NCBI GenBank assembly: GCA_033980235.1
Contig: CM067077.1
Span: 6,482,602 to 6,546,601, forward strand
Direction of reading: 5' to 3'
DNA length: 64,000 nucleotides
From: Diadema setosum
Taxonomy: Eukaryota; Echinodermata; Echinoidea; Diadematoida; Diadematidae
Every line of letters begins with the position of its first letter. The stretch's first letter is position 1. Of this stretch, positions 31,501 to 42,183 are shown one piece after another. The notes below the pieces were generated by a model that saw only the letters and a program-made list of their open reading frames with translations, was not told the DNA's origin and did not search any database. Both the position numbers and the translations under genes were made by a program.

Positions 31501-34410
31501 CCTTGAAGAAGCGCGACGTGAAGCTGGTTCCCACGGGCGTGGATTTCGGCCAGGATGGGTTTTCGAGGTAAGCTGTGCCCTGCTTTGCAGCATGTTGCCG
31601 AGATTGGTCCGTTTTGAATTTGTAGTAGTGTCACGTGGGTGACAAAACAATGCCTTGAAGGCGGAGGATTTCAAACAAAGCTGGGAGCAAAACGATAAAA
31701 ACCACTGCTGCAACTACAGCTGGGTCTGTCAGATAGTGTTTCATCCAAATTATGCTGATTATGCTGCCCTCTTGTCTCATCTGCCCCTATGACCTTTTGA
31801 CAACATGTATGTATCGCGATGCATATGCACATTGCTTTTCAGAGCAATGTACATGGTAGCCACAAAAAGCATGTGAAGATGTCAAGTTAAACTGGAATGT
31901 GCCCTACTTGTACGTAGACGGACCCCTTTGAAATTCAGCTCTTGCTATGGCTGTAGGGTGATCCTTCCCATAAATGGAAACAAAATGAATGAATTAGAGT
32001 CGGACGAACGTCATCCCTAATGGTACGTAAACTCCCGAACGACCGAAGTTTGTTCATGCAATTGTGCAATGCCAGACTCGGTGCTATATCCGTAAACGTG
32101 TGGGACATTGCTGCCACTGAGACACGTGTGTGTGTATGTACGCATCATACACAAACATTGTGACCGCGAGCTGCGGTGATTGGAGGAGAGAGGCCAGAAG
32201 ACGCGTGGCTCTTTTGGCCTCTCTTCATGCGCATGCGCACTGAGAGTGTGCGTCCATTCGGAGACTCTCATGGCTCGCTCGGACAGCCATTTTGGATCAG
32301 GAGATTTGTAGCACAGAATTGCTGTAGTCTAGAGTGTTGTTTGCTGACCCATTGAGCCTGTGCTGTTCTCATTCGGGGTCACTACATTTGATACAGAATG
32401 GGGGAGGCAGCGTGTTGCGTTCGTCTCCGTGCCGCCCAAACCACTCGCCACGATTGTAAGGCTTTAAGAAAATAAATACCCTTTTCCCTTGGAAGAAAAA
32501 AAAACAAGGGGGCTCACATGATCAAGTACTTTGAACACCTCACAGCATGTGTGTTTATCATATCAAATTTCATTTTGCCTTCAATAGATTCAAGGGACGT
32601 CACTTCCATCCGTCGCTAAAGCTGACCAAGAGAATCTACCAACACACTCACAATATGGATGGGTTCTTCATCGCCAAGTTAAAGAAAATCTCCAACAAAG
32701 TTTCTGGTGAGCTATCTTCATTTCATAGTCATGCAACAAGTTCCAGTCCTGACTTTCGAGCTCATTAATTATAATCTGTTGTGTGCTTTGAGTGCCCAGG
32801 GCCCCGTTGCTAGAAACTTTGTGTTTAAACGCAACTTGCAACTGATTGTCACTGGCCAATCAAAATCATTGTGGCATGCATGTCTTCTTAATAGGGCATA
32901 CCCTGAGCCAATCAGAATGGTTGTTTCAAAATTAGCAATTATTTGCAATTGATTGCAACTTTCTTGCAACGGGGCCCAGTTCTCACAAACAACCCAATAG
33001 CAGTATACAGGTTGTCTCTGGCACAGAAGTGGTTAGTATGTACGTGCACCTGTAGTTGTTCCTTCTCAATTGCATTTTGTTTGTTTGTCTGAGTGCTTCT
33101 CATCTGAGAATGGTATCTCATGTTTTGTGCAAAGGCATCTTTTTATTTTTCTGTATTTCTGTATTTCTGTTTTTCTATTCTTTACTCCATGCATCTTCCA
33201 TTTTTTGTAAATAAAATTATGTCAATGTTTTCACACTGATTCATGTAAACTGTCTGCAATTCAGCCTTCAGGCGGCTATGGATATTACCCAATAAAAACA
33301 CCTTTTGACCACCTTTTCACCTTTTGTACATTGCCTTTCTCAGTAAAATTTTCACTTGCCTTCTCTTTATTTACATTAGATGCAACCAAGCAGGAAGATG
33401 CAGATAGTACCAAGCCCATTAATTTTAACCTTTTGTGTGTTCTGAGTGCCAATTGGCTCAGAAAACCCCATAGCAGTGTATGTACTGTCTGAATTCCCAG
33501 GCACAGAAATAGTTAATGCATGCACCTGTGGTTGTTCCTTCTCAGTTTTGCTGTTTGTGTGTTTTTTGTTTGTCTGAGTGCTTCTCATGAATCTTTTTAG
33601 TTTTTTAGGAGGGTATCTCACGATTTCAGAATTTATTGCTGAATTTGTGTAGAAAGCAGCATCTTTTGTACAGTGCCTTTCTCAGTGAAATTTTCACTTA
33701 CCATCTCTTTATTTACATCAGATGCAACCAAGCAGGGAACAAATGCCCAGGAAGATGCAGATAGTACCGAGCCCATGGAGATCGTGCAGAACGGCAGGGA
33801 CAGTACTGACTCACCAGCAGTTGCCTCCAATCTCAAGACGACTCCACGAGGGAAGAAGCAGAAGGCAGCAGAGAAACGATCGCCGTCGCCGAGAAAACCG
33901 AACGGACAGGTTAGCGGGGCGAAGTCGCAGGATGCACAGAGCGGCAAAGGGAACGTCAAGAATCACCAACAGGGAGAGGGGATGGGGAAGAAAAGGACGA
34001 TGTCACCAGCAGTTGAAAAGAGGAATAAGAAAAGGAAAGATGGGAAAGTAATATCCTCACCAAGTGGAGAGAAAAACGTTGGCGACATTGGAGCAAAGCC
34101 CGTCAAAGAGGACGTAGCCTCAAAGGTTGAAACAAGTGACAGTGTTGGGAAGACGAGTGTTAAAACCCCCAAGAAGAGTGAGAAGGTGCCTCAAAGTGAT
34201 GAGGTCAAGGAGAGGAGGAAAGTGGAAGAAGTGAAGAAGAGCGGAGGGACAGTGACGCCAGTGAAGGAGAAGTCGAAGAAGAAGAGGATGAGCGGCACTC
34301 CGAGAGCGGGTGCGCCGAGGCCAAAGAGCTTCGGGGGGAGGTTAGAGACCATTCTGGCAGCTAGGAGGGAGAAGAAAAGAAGGCAGTCTGCTGGGGCTGC
34401 TGCCGACTAG
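16293..34410 (+). CDS. NOP2: NOP2/NSUN1 28S rRNA (cytosine-5) methyltransferase
   Basis: Nucleolar enzyme that makes m5C in large-subunit rRNA and is needed for 60S assembly. Exons: 16293-16404, 17361-17397, 18137-18618, 19053-19207, 21246-21385, 22327-22412, 24176-24269, 24733-24838, 25401-25490, 25875-25962, 27705-27845, 29259-29398, 30120-30332, 31470-31567, 32588-32706 and 33722-34410. They sum to 2790 nt, or 929 aa. The start ([21 protein letters not shown]) matches vertebrate NOP2. Residues about 70-300 are very acidic. The methyltransferase domain follows, with motif [11 protein letters not shown] (498-507), motif [10 protein letters not shown] (Cys571) and motif VI STCS (Cys625); the two cysteines are 54 residues apart, as in human. 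The tail from residue 701 is Lys/Ser-rich. Intron 6 is AT-AC; all others are GT-AG. A possible AATAAA lies at 35070. Confidence 0.97.
16469..16502. repeat. (AAAG)n microsatellite
   Basis: About eight GAAA units followed by GA- and CAGA-rich sequence, in NOP2 intron 1. Confidence 0.9.
20239..20790. mobile_element. Compound inverted-repeat element in NOP2 intron 4
   Basis: Positions 20239-20410 form an imperfect hairpin: ACAAATGATGCA, AGTGGAG and GGGTATTTACAAT recur inverted near the other end. Directly after it, TTATAAAATGGGTT (about 20411-20424) is mirrored by AACCCATTTTATAAT at about 20774-20788. This suggests a second, larger inverted-repeat element or a compound of two. The interior (about 20640-20700) weakly resembles 4220-4280. 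The boundaries are approximate. Confidence 0.55.
22485..22568 (+). mobile_element. TTAA-flanked mini-MITE, copy 1
   Basis: An 84 bp element flanked on both sides by TTAA (22481-22484 and 22569-22572). The right end is CGTCCTCAACGGG. It shares the core CGCATTTCCCATAGACACCT and the CAAGTATACTCAGGACTC region with copies at 25159 and 25530. The TTAA target and CCC/GGG ends suggest a piggyBac-type MITE. It lies inside the AT-AC intron. Confidence 0.8.
22661..23163 (+). mobile_element. CCTCCGCCAAG interspersed repeat
   Basis: Starts TACCTCCGCCAAGGGAGGAG and ends near CTTGGCAGAGGTCTGCGCTC, so the ends are inverted (CCTCCGCCAAG and CTTGGCAGAGG). The internal sequence includes AACTCAAAAAGTAGGAAACG and GATTTGGATGAAACTTGCAG. 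From memory, this is a very common repeat type in marine invertebrate genomes. The superfamily was not determined. Confidence 0.65.
25159..25244 (+). mobile_element. TTAA-flanked mini-MITE, copy 2
   Basis: Begins after TTAA (25155-25158) with CCCGTTGAGGACGG and shares the copy 1 core. The right end (CATCCTCAAGAGTTGGATT) is degraded. It lies in NOP2 intron 8. Confidence 0.7.
25530..25614 (+). mobile_element. TTAA-flanked mini-MITE, copy 3
   Basis: An 85 bp element after TTAA (25526-25529), starting CCCATTGAGGATGGG and ending CTCAACGGG, then GTAA (25615-25618), a one-base change from TTAA. It lies in NOP2 intron 9, 36 bp after the donor. Confidence 0.75.
26233..27190. mobile_element. TTAA-AGGGGATGGC fold-back element carrying an insertion
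   Basis: The ends are TTAAAGGGGATGGCTAGTAA and TACTAGCCATCCCCTTTAA. The arms match through GATCAGTGGGAATCAGTGGG and ATGATTGTTCCAA. If TTAA is the target duplication, the element is AGGGGATGGC...GCCATCCCCT. The left arm is interrupted at 26319-26918 by another TTAA element. It lies in NOP2 intron 10. Confidence 0.85.
26319..26918 (+). mobile_element. 600 bp TTAA element (CCCGTTCC ends)
   Basis: Flanked by TTAA (26315-26318) and GTAA (26919-26922), with ends CCCGTTCCTTCCG and CGTAAGGAACGGG. The uninterrupted target survives at 10075-10078 in a second copy of the host repeat. A 116-codon open frame (26343-26693) has no recognisable transposase motif. Near the right end are two short hairpins built on GGGAACCTGGTAAACCAGGT. 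Likely a non-autonomous piggyBac-type element. Confidence 0.8.
28024..28209 (+). mobile_element. CAGTGTACTCCCG MITE, copy b
   Basis: A 186 bp element flanked by TA on both sides (28022-28023 and 28210-28211), with ends CAGTGTACTCCCG and its mirror ATGGGAGTCCATTG. It contains the uninterrupted target site (about 28122-28136) of the 1.86 kb insertion in copy d. It lies in NOP2 intron 11. Confidence 0.85.
30948..31133 (+). mobile_element. AGGAAACCT-ended MITE
   Basis: The left end AGGAAACCTCATTATTACAA is mirrored by CCTTGTCATTAATCAGGTTT TCCT at the right, an imperfect inverted repeat. Weakly similar sequence occurs near 2800-2950 and 5480-5640. It lies in NOP2 intron 13, just before the TGAAGAG MITE. 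Confidence 0.5.
31157..31402 (-). mobile_element. TGAAGAG-TIR MITE, copy 2
   Basis: A 246 bp element, inverted relative to the copies at 815 and 49980. The ends are TGAAGAGTTTGTTTGCAAAA and TTTTGCAAACAAACCCTTCA. It lies in NOP2 intron 13, 67 bp upstream of exon 14. Confidence 0.85.
32737..33130 (+). repeat. Decayed duplicate of the NOP2 last-intron segment, copy 1
   Basis: Shares blocks with 33380-33625: ATGCAACAAG, GCTCATTAATTATAA, TGTGTGCTTTGAGTGCC, CACAGAAGTGGTTA, TGCACCTGTAGTTGTTCCTT and GTCTGAGTGCTTCTCAT. A MITE at 32799-32977 interrupts it. It follows the exon 15 donor directly. Confidence 0.7.
32799..32977 (+). mobile_element. GGGCCCCGTTGC-ended MITE
   Basis: A 179 bp element with ends GGGCCCCGTTGC and GCAACGGGGCCC and internal inverted TTGCAACTGATTG / CAATTGATTGCAA. 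The neighbouring duplicate (around 33439) lacks it and reads through with GAGTGCCAATTGG. Confidence 0.8.
33320..33625 (+). pseudogene. NOP2: Decayed duplicate of the 5' end of NOP2 exon 16
   Basis: The segment 33320-33419 repeats 33663-33777: the pyrimidine-rich intron end, the acceptor (TTTATTTACATTAG) and the first codons ([13 protein letters not shown]). It lacks a 15-nt in-frame block (GGAACAAATGCCCAG) of the real exon and diverges after CCCATT. If used as an exon from 33380, it would add a short tail and reach TGA within about 40 codons. It is probably a non-functional duplicate but could act as a decoy or alternative acceptor. Confidence 0.7.
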
Positions 34411-35069
34411 TGCTCTTTGCCCTCGAAGCTTTGATTACACTGTTAATGAATTTTTAAAAAGTAAAGCTTACCTCATTTACAATTTGAAAAGAATATCTCC
34501 TTTGAATATAATGTGAGCTGTTATATAATTCTCTCAATTTGATATGAGGATTTTTTTCACAATTAGAAGAGATTTATATCCTTCTCTCCTTGTTTTGATT
34601 GGAGATAACAGCTATGATACAATGTAGCCCACTCAATTCTCACCCCTTGGACTATGATAGCCTTGTCCACACGTTTCAGCAGTGACCGTTCAGAGTTGAC
34701 TATTGCAGCAGATCACCTATTTATCTTGAATATTTTGATATCAAGAGAGAACAAATACAATTTGTAACTATGGAAACTGTGAAGTTGATCATTCACAAAT
34801 TCTTGTGAGAACCATTTTCCGTTTTTTAGTCTGTGGTTGGGTATGATAATGCATTCCTTTGTTCTTTTTTCCTCACACAAAACCATTTTATGTTACCACC
34901 CTAGAATTAGTTTACATGAAAAATTTTGATATCTTATTCCACATGCACAAAACACTTAGCAGGAGTGGTTTATTTTCAAATAAGATTATACTTGCTGTAA
35001 CCCCATTTTGACAAGTTCTCGGGATTTATATTAAATACCATCAGCATGCCAGTTCTAGACAAAAAAGTA

Positions 35070-35075
35070 AATAAA
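35070..35075 (+). terminator. Candidate NOP2 polyadenylation signal AATAAA
   Basis: The AATAAA hexamer noticed 660 bases after the NOP2 stop. ATTAAA occurs 40 bases earlier. Choosing between them needs transcript ends. Confidence 0.3.
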
Positions 35076-36267
35076 TTGATTTGTGAAAAAAAATTTAATG
35101 TGTGAGGTCAAAGTGCATGTTGAATAAGACAGTCTGCAAATAGACCTCCTTCTGAATACCTTGGATGAGTAACTCACAGAGCTCGCTTGAATGGCTGTGT
35201 GAGTTTGCTTTGCGCCTACCGTAACATATTTACCCAGATGTCGCCATGACAACAACATGTATGATCAGAGTCATGCACTTGAGCTGTGAGAACTCTCCCA
35301 CTTCTTGATAAGACACAGAGGGTAACCAATACACATGATTTCAATTTGTAGAAAGCTGACATTTGGGTAACTCAGTTTTGCTGGAAATTCAAAATTGTTT
35401 TAACTCATACAGTGGCACATCTTTTCAAATCAGGAAATGCGTGAATCAAGGTTTGGATTTCATCTGAATTGTATTTCTAATGAGTATGGAGTCACTCTGG
35501 TTTAATTGTTATTAACTTTAGAGGTAATCGTGTACACATCTTTAGCCACTTTTAATCTTGTCCCAAATGTTTATTTTGCAAGTCTTAAACAGTAACACAA
35601 TTATGGAGCCACTTGATACAAATCACAAAACACGGATATGGGATATGATAGCTTTTTATGCTTTGGTGAAATTCATTGAAAGGAAGAAGTGTATGCTGCC
35701 ACATCTCTGCTGGAAGTCTATTTTGTCAGCAGTTCATAATTGGTAAAAATCAATTAACTTCATCATCTCTGTTAAAATGACTGAGAGACTAATTAAAGTT
35801 AACATTAACTCTGTACATCTTTTTTTTTTGAAGACAAAAATTTCACTTGTCTTATATCCAATTGAAGTGAAAAGAGTTAGTCTCAAATTGAAAAGAATTA
35901 AATTAAAAATTGTCTTCCTTGGAATTCATTCAAATATTTTGTGTGAATACAAGACACTTGAAAATGAATGATTTGTAATGCTTATGAAACTGCTCTCATT
36001 CTTTTTGCCAGTACAGTGAGCATTTATTTTTAACATGTGAATATTTATGAGACACTTTCTCTTTGCTCCATTGGTCTTGTCTGCATGGCAGGCTTGCTTC
36101 GAGTTTTGTGAACTCAGTTATCTGTGAAGCATGTTGGAGGTGTAAATCCACAGATCTATGGGACCATGAAGTGTAAAGTTTTGATGAAATTCCAGTGCTG
36201 CTGTATTCTATGTGAATACTTTTCTCACATACCAAATATGGAAATTAGAATGTACGATATGTATGTC

Positions 36268-36464
36268 AGGGGTGCATTTCATGGAAGTCTTATCAGAGAC
36301 TTTTTGCTCGTGAGACACACTGATGAGAAACTTCATGAAATGGATTTTACTTCTCTTTTAAAGTCTCCCATACATTGTAGCTAATATGAGCGACTTCATG
36401 GCCATTCTGAGATTTGTGTAAATACACGTTCTTTTTGTGATGAATTCATGAAACGGACCCCAGG
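36268..36464 (+). mobile_element. GGGGTxCxTTTCATG-ended MITE
   Basis: The left end CAGGGGTGCATTTCATG is mirrored by CATGAAACGGACCCCAGG, about 197 bp apart. The termini resemble the GGGGCCCGTTTCATAAAA element at 49212-49359, so the two may be one family. Confidence 0.65.
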
Positions 36465-36591
36465 ATATAGATAAGTGAGAGAAAAAGCACTTCATGAACT
36501 CAAGAAAACAACATACTGCATACAATACCCACTCAAAGTTTATTCATGTGTACAAAATGTAGGTATTGTGGGTGCTTTGGAGAGATTTGTA

Positions 36592-36776
36592 CAGTGGACT
36601 CCAATTATAACGGAGTTCTAGGGACTGGCAGTTTTCTTTCGTTATATGGAAATTTCTTTACAACCAAACAAGTAAACAATGAAAACACATAGGGTCGATA
36701 GTTTTGCGCCCTGGGTTTTTATTTTGATGTAACCTGAATTTTGTTATAACTGTGTTCTTTAAACGGGAGTGCACTG
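36592..36776 (+). mobile_element. CAGTGGACTCC MITE, copy c
   Basis: A 185 bp element, intact at both ends and flanked by TA (36590-36591 and 36777-36778). It ends CGGGAGTGCACTG. It shares GTTATAAC-type subterminal words with copies at 3078, 28024 and 43605. Confidence 0.85.
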
Positions 36777-37902
36777 TACAAGTGAAACTTTTTTGTCATT
36801 TATGAAAGTTATAAGAATGAAGTCTCAGCTGGAATGATGATACATGTACACTGTATTACATTTATACATCAAATCTAATTCACGTGATATGCACCCTGCC
36901 TCCCCTGTATTGTCATCGCCATCCTTCTGGACTTGAATATTATTAAAGCATTAATTTGTCAATGACACTTGTGTCACAAAACAAGTTTGAAACATATTTT
37001 TGGCGTGACTTTCATGCTTAATTATTATGATGTGGGGATGTATACTGCGGCTGCAAGATGATTTTGTGATGTGTCTAATATAGATGTTTATTGATGTTTT
37101 CAAACCCTGTGTATAATAGATGAAAGGTTTCAGACTTTTTTTAAAAGACCATTCGTAAGGAAATGAATAGAAAGACCTTCAAAGGCAATGATTGCTCAGT
37201 TTGTGTTTTCTAAAGCTTGATCGATTCGGGGCGGGGGGCTTAAAAAGTATTAAAGCTGAAACGGAATAGCAAAGTGGCATGTTCAATCAAAGATATCCTT
37301 TCTTTCAAAATATCTCTCTCCCAGCTCTGTTATTTCAACTGCTTAAGGAATCGATAAACTTGGAGCAGGATATATCGGTCTACGTACCATATACAATGTG
37401 TATTAATATAGAGGATCACAAGAGAACTGTTCATTCATCACAGATTCACCAGTCTTTCAATGACAATAGGGAGACAATCATGTAACATTGCATTTCATTT
37501 TATTTCATTTACAATCATGATGGTACATTGTATTTATTTAGTCATCAGTCACCACTGTATTGATTATTAAGTTTAGTTTTGCACGATATCATTTTCTCAA
37601 GTAATTCACATTGTTTAACAGCCTAAGCCTTGTATTAAAACATATTGAATTCAATACAGAATTGACCACTCTCGTATTGCATATTACACGTGTACATATA
37701 CAATGTACTCTGTACAGTGAACTACACGTATTTTCGTGTGGCCTGCACCTCAGTCTGCCAAAGGGGGCCAATGTACAATGTATGTAGTATGTATACTGAT
37801 GTGTGAGAGAAATAGGAAGAGAAGGGGGGGGGGGGGGGTGAGGTCGCCGCTCATCATTGCACAAAATGACACGAGAAATCGGGGAATGAATTTTGCATTT
37901 GT

Positions 37903-37933
<31 letters not shown>

Positions 37934-38885
37934 CGTTTGGACTTGATTCTAGAAAGAACATTCTAGGACAGTCCTCAAGGCATTTTGGGTACAATCATTT
38001 GTTCATTGGATTGACAATATGGGAGTTGAATGAGAATTTGCGATTTTTTTTCTCCATTTTCAAAAAACAAACCACAAGACAAGACAAAAACAAATAGTTA
38101 TGTTTCGCGAAACTGTACAGCACAATCCCGTGCAAGCTTTAAAGATGCACTGAGATGTCATGATTGAAGTGAGTGCTTTGTTAGTCTCCTTTTATTTCCT
38201 GTTGAGACCCGAAGCTTGTGATGCAGAATATCTCTTCTGGCACATATCGTTGAAAATTTCAGGCATTTCAGATACAAGTTGTACTTCATTCATAGAGTGA
38301 ATGCATGCAGCTCTCTCGTAAAGTGCACTTTCTTCGTTGTCATCCAAGTATAATACTACGTGGATGTGTTCCATCTGTGAATGATTGTTTTAGCCTTTCA
38401 CTATGTAGTGAGTGTGTAATGTACTTTGGATTGGTCCAGATACGATACAAAAGTTAGGGAAGTAGTCCAATGAATACCAGGACTAGGACTTTCGTACAAT
38501 TATAGGTCGAGTGTTAAAATCACAAATCATAGCACTGTCTCCAATATCTGGTACTAAGTCTCCCTTTTCTACCATTCTATATGGGCTGGCATTCTCTTGA
38601 ATTATTAATTACGCAACATTCAGTATGCCACACAAACATACTTATGCAGAGGAGAAGGAAAGAGCACTTGCAATAAGACAAAACAAGCAAAATACAAACA
38701 CAAAACACAATGTGAAGCGCCGTATACCGTACCATAATTTCAACATGCTCGTTATTTATACAGTGTACGCTTTATAATAGATTTGATGATAGAACTTTGG
38801 CAGCTTTTAAATACAGTTATTGGACATAATTATATTTAAAAAAAAAAAAACGGTCATTGATGCAATCTTTTCTGTGTGTGTGTGT

Positions 38886-38923
<38 letters not shown>

Positions 38924-39450
38924 GCCATGAGTAGTTGCGAAATCGAAACAATAGACATACACCGACGCTTCATATTCGGGCACAAACAGTACAGAATTGT
39001 TTACCATACAGGGACCGCGGAACATGTGTCAGAGTTGGGGGGGGGGGGGTGCGAAGGGAGGGGTTAAGCGTCAATGCCCCCCCCCCCTCTACACACACAC
39101 CCGAAACCTTTAGAAAATCATGGATGTTGTGATATTTTTCTCCATTTTTTAATCTTCCTTTTTTTTTCTTTTTTTACGAGCCAAAAAGGGGATTCACAAA
39201 ATCAGTTATACCTTCTTCCAGAAATGACGTTTCTTTCGAGCAAACAAGGCAGTCCTGATCTTATTTCAAATTATTTTAGTTTAGTTTGGTGTTAAGGGAA
39301 AAAAAAAAAAACTAGTGAAGGGAAGTTTTCGTGCGATGTGAGAATGACTATCATAGGCCCTACACCTGTATAATTACTAATTTTGCTACGTTCGCAGCGA
39401 TTACGTCATTGACACTGACGCCATTTTAGTCTTGTATACAGTCAATTTCA

Positions 39451-42145
39451 TCACAGAATGATGCATAATGCAGACGAAGTCCGTTGTTCAGAGTTTCTCT
39501 TCCTACCGAATTCTAGCAAACTATCCACTCCTCCCTGCTGCACTTTCTGCGTCACTTGAGCTGTATCTTTCACTGGTTCCAGCGAAGTGTTGTCCTTCAT
39601 GGATATTCCGGAGTCTTTGCTCGCTGGAGTGTGATAACCGTCTTCACTCTTGCCGATGCTGTTTCTGGATTCTGATTCCGATTCTGAGTCCGATTCTGAC
39701 TCAGATCCGGACTCGGATCCCGATCCGCTATCCGACGACGAGTCACTACCAGAGGTATAGTTCGAGCGGCTGCCGTTCTCGCCGCTCACGTCTTCGCTAT
39801 CTGATGAGTCGCTACCCGAATCGCTTCCGGTATCCGAGTAAACGGAAGCACCGGTAAACGTGTCACTGTCGTAGTCGGTATAAGAATCGTCCGAACCGGA
39901 TCCGGATCTGGAAGAGGAGCTCGAGCCCGATTCTGAGTCTGACGAATAGGAGCTTCCAGAGGAAGAACTGTACGACGAGGACGGCCTAGGGAGTGTCGAC
40001 AGAAAGGGGTAGATAGAAAACAGGTTAAGAATGTTAACATGAAAACCCATGCTATTTCAAACAGACTTTAGTAGGACCCTTAGAAACAGCAGAATTAGAG
40101 TTGCCAGAAGTTTAATCAAACCATGCATATCAGATAAGATTAGAAATTTATGGGATTCTAAAGCTCCGGCAACCACATCGGTCTTGTGGCATCAAAACTA
40201 CCCGCACAGATTCTGCAAATAAAATAGGAAAAAAAAAATCCCATCGACCTGCATCCTACATATTCGACATATTCCTCGTATCATCTATGGGCTAATGATA
40301 ATGATGATTATAAAAGGTAGTGATCATTGTCTTAATTATAACAACGATAAACTGTAACAAGAAGACAAAAAACGAAGCTAAAAATTTAAGGAATCGTATA
40401 GTTTTGATTGAGATGGGGCTTCAGGATTGTTTTTTCGTGAGATAATGAAAAACCTCTTATGGAAATGGAATGTGAAAAAGCATACTATTAGATAGGAGGA
40501 ATTTAAAGTTCATCATGATGAACATTGATTACGAAATGGCTGAGATAACCAAAAACACATAAGAGGTTCTGTTTAAAGATGGTACCCGACCCACCCTTAA
40601 TTAGGATCACTGTGTTTTCCCTTTTCCCTTCTTTATATCTCGGGCTTTTCAAAACCGATTTTCATCAAAATAGACTTTGAATTACTCTTAACACTATTAT
40701 GCTTCATAAGTGTTCTTTTTTTTTTTACTTCCCAAAATCCGAGTCCCCCATCTCAATCAAAACTATACCTTCCCTTTATTGCCAATCATGGTAAAGCTTC
40801 CACAATGATGGTTATATAAATATATAAATAATGGCCATTGATGACCTTAATGACTTCATGTCTTTGTGTCTCTGCGTGTCTTAGAATACATTTGGATTCA
40901 TTGGAACGGTCTCTTACGCGCTTCCATGACACGACATGTCATTGTAGAGATTATTTTTTCCTCTTCTTTGAAACGAGTTTGGTTGGAGTGGGTGGAGTTT
41001 GGGACAGACCGTTTCCAGACAAGCTATTCACTTTTATGGCTACTTTTACTCATACACATGTATTTGTTTTTGCTTTAGTGACTGTTACATTCTTAGGTTA
41101 TCGTCCGTCTATTCGTCACCAAAAGATTAGGACAAACATACGGGTCTATAGGTGCATCCGTATATGAATGTTTATATTTCATTGAAACCTTAATGACACA
41201 AGTGCCCGCCCAATACAAGTGAGGGTCATGGGACTATGAAAGCATCATCACTTTATGGTTTTCCGCCCATCCTTTGTCTCGTATGATAGAAAAAAAAATC
41301 ATTATTTTCCGTTTTCTTTCATTCTTGTGCGAATGAAAAGGAATACTGAGTATTTTACCAAAGATGCTTGCTGATCAGGGCAAGAACAAGATGTGAAGAT
41401 GTTTATATTTCATCGAAGTTTTATTTGTCAGTTCTATTCATGTACATGACGTACAATGTTGTTGTAAGCGTCAGACTGAATACACCCTACCTTGGTGGTT
41501 TTCCGTTCACCCTATCTCTTGTAATGTGTTATTATCCGTTTTCTCCTGTCTTGTTTGCATACCCGATGGCTTTGGTAGGATGCTTACAAGTCCAACAAAA
41601 ACAATAATAAAAAAAAAACCAGCATGAATCGTGCAAAGCCTTACTGGTAAATTCAGTTAATTTGTTACAGTCAAAATATTGATGATTCTTATGAGATTAT
41701 TGAATGACACACACCTTTTCCTGTAGGCGATTTATTGCGAATTGATCATTCCAAAAGTTTCCTAGTTCATGATTATAGGATCGAGCGTCTCTATAAAGTA
41801 GCACAGACAGCTTACATGTATTGTATTGTGGACTTGGATAGAATTAAGGTTGAGGGTCAACCGCGCACCTTTATTGAACCTACATGTAACTTTTGACGGC
41901 TTTTTGTGAAGACGAACGATTTCGCATGTAGGGAAGTGTTTTGATGCTGAATTTGTTCGTTTGTTTGTTGCTTTTATTTTTGGACGAATTTCGCAGTCCT
42001 CATAAGGTAGAGAAAAAAAAATCCATTGATATTTTTCATTGTTTGTTTTTGTGTAATTTGCAACGTATAATCTGTCTATACATGGGACGACTGATTTCCT
42101 TTCGCTTCTCCCACTTTTTTTTTCGAAGATAGAGATAATGGATAC

Positions 42146-42183
<38 letters not shown>

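Larger units (their letters stand above)
34411..39450. other. NOP2 3' UTR and intergenic region
   Basis: Begins with the NOP2 3' UTR. Candidate polyadenylation signals are ATTAAA at 35030-35035 and AATAAA at 35070-35075. Beyond them no gene is supported. The stretch holds a GGGGTGCATTTCATG MITE near 36268-36464, a CAGTGGACTCC MITE at 36592-36776, homopolymers (a T run near 37910-37932, T and G runs near 38890 and 39040), and otherwise unremarkable AT-rich DNA. The end near 39450 should include the 3' UTR of the minus-strand CaaX gene. Confidence 0.6.

Noticed and set aside
39040..39100. G and C homopolymer runs as structured regulatory DNA
   Set aside because: Isolated homopolymers occur throughout the window and may partly be sequencing or assembly artefacts.
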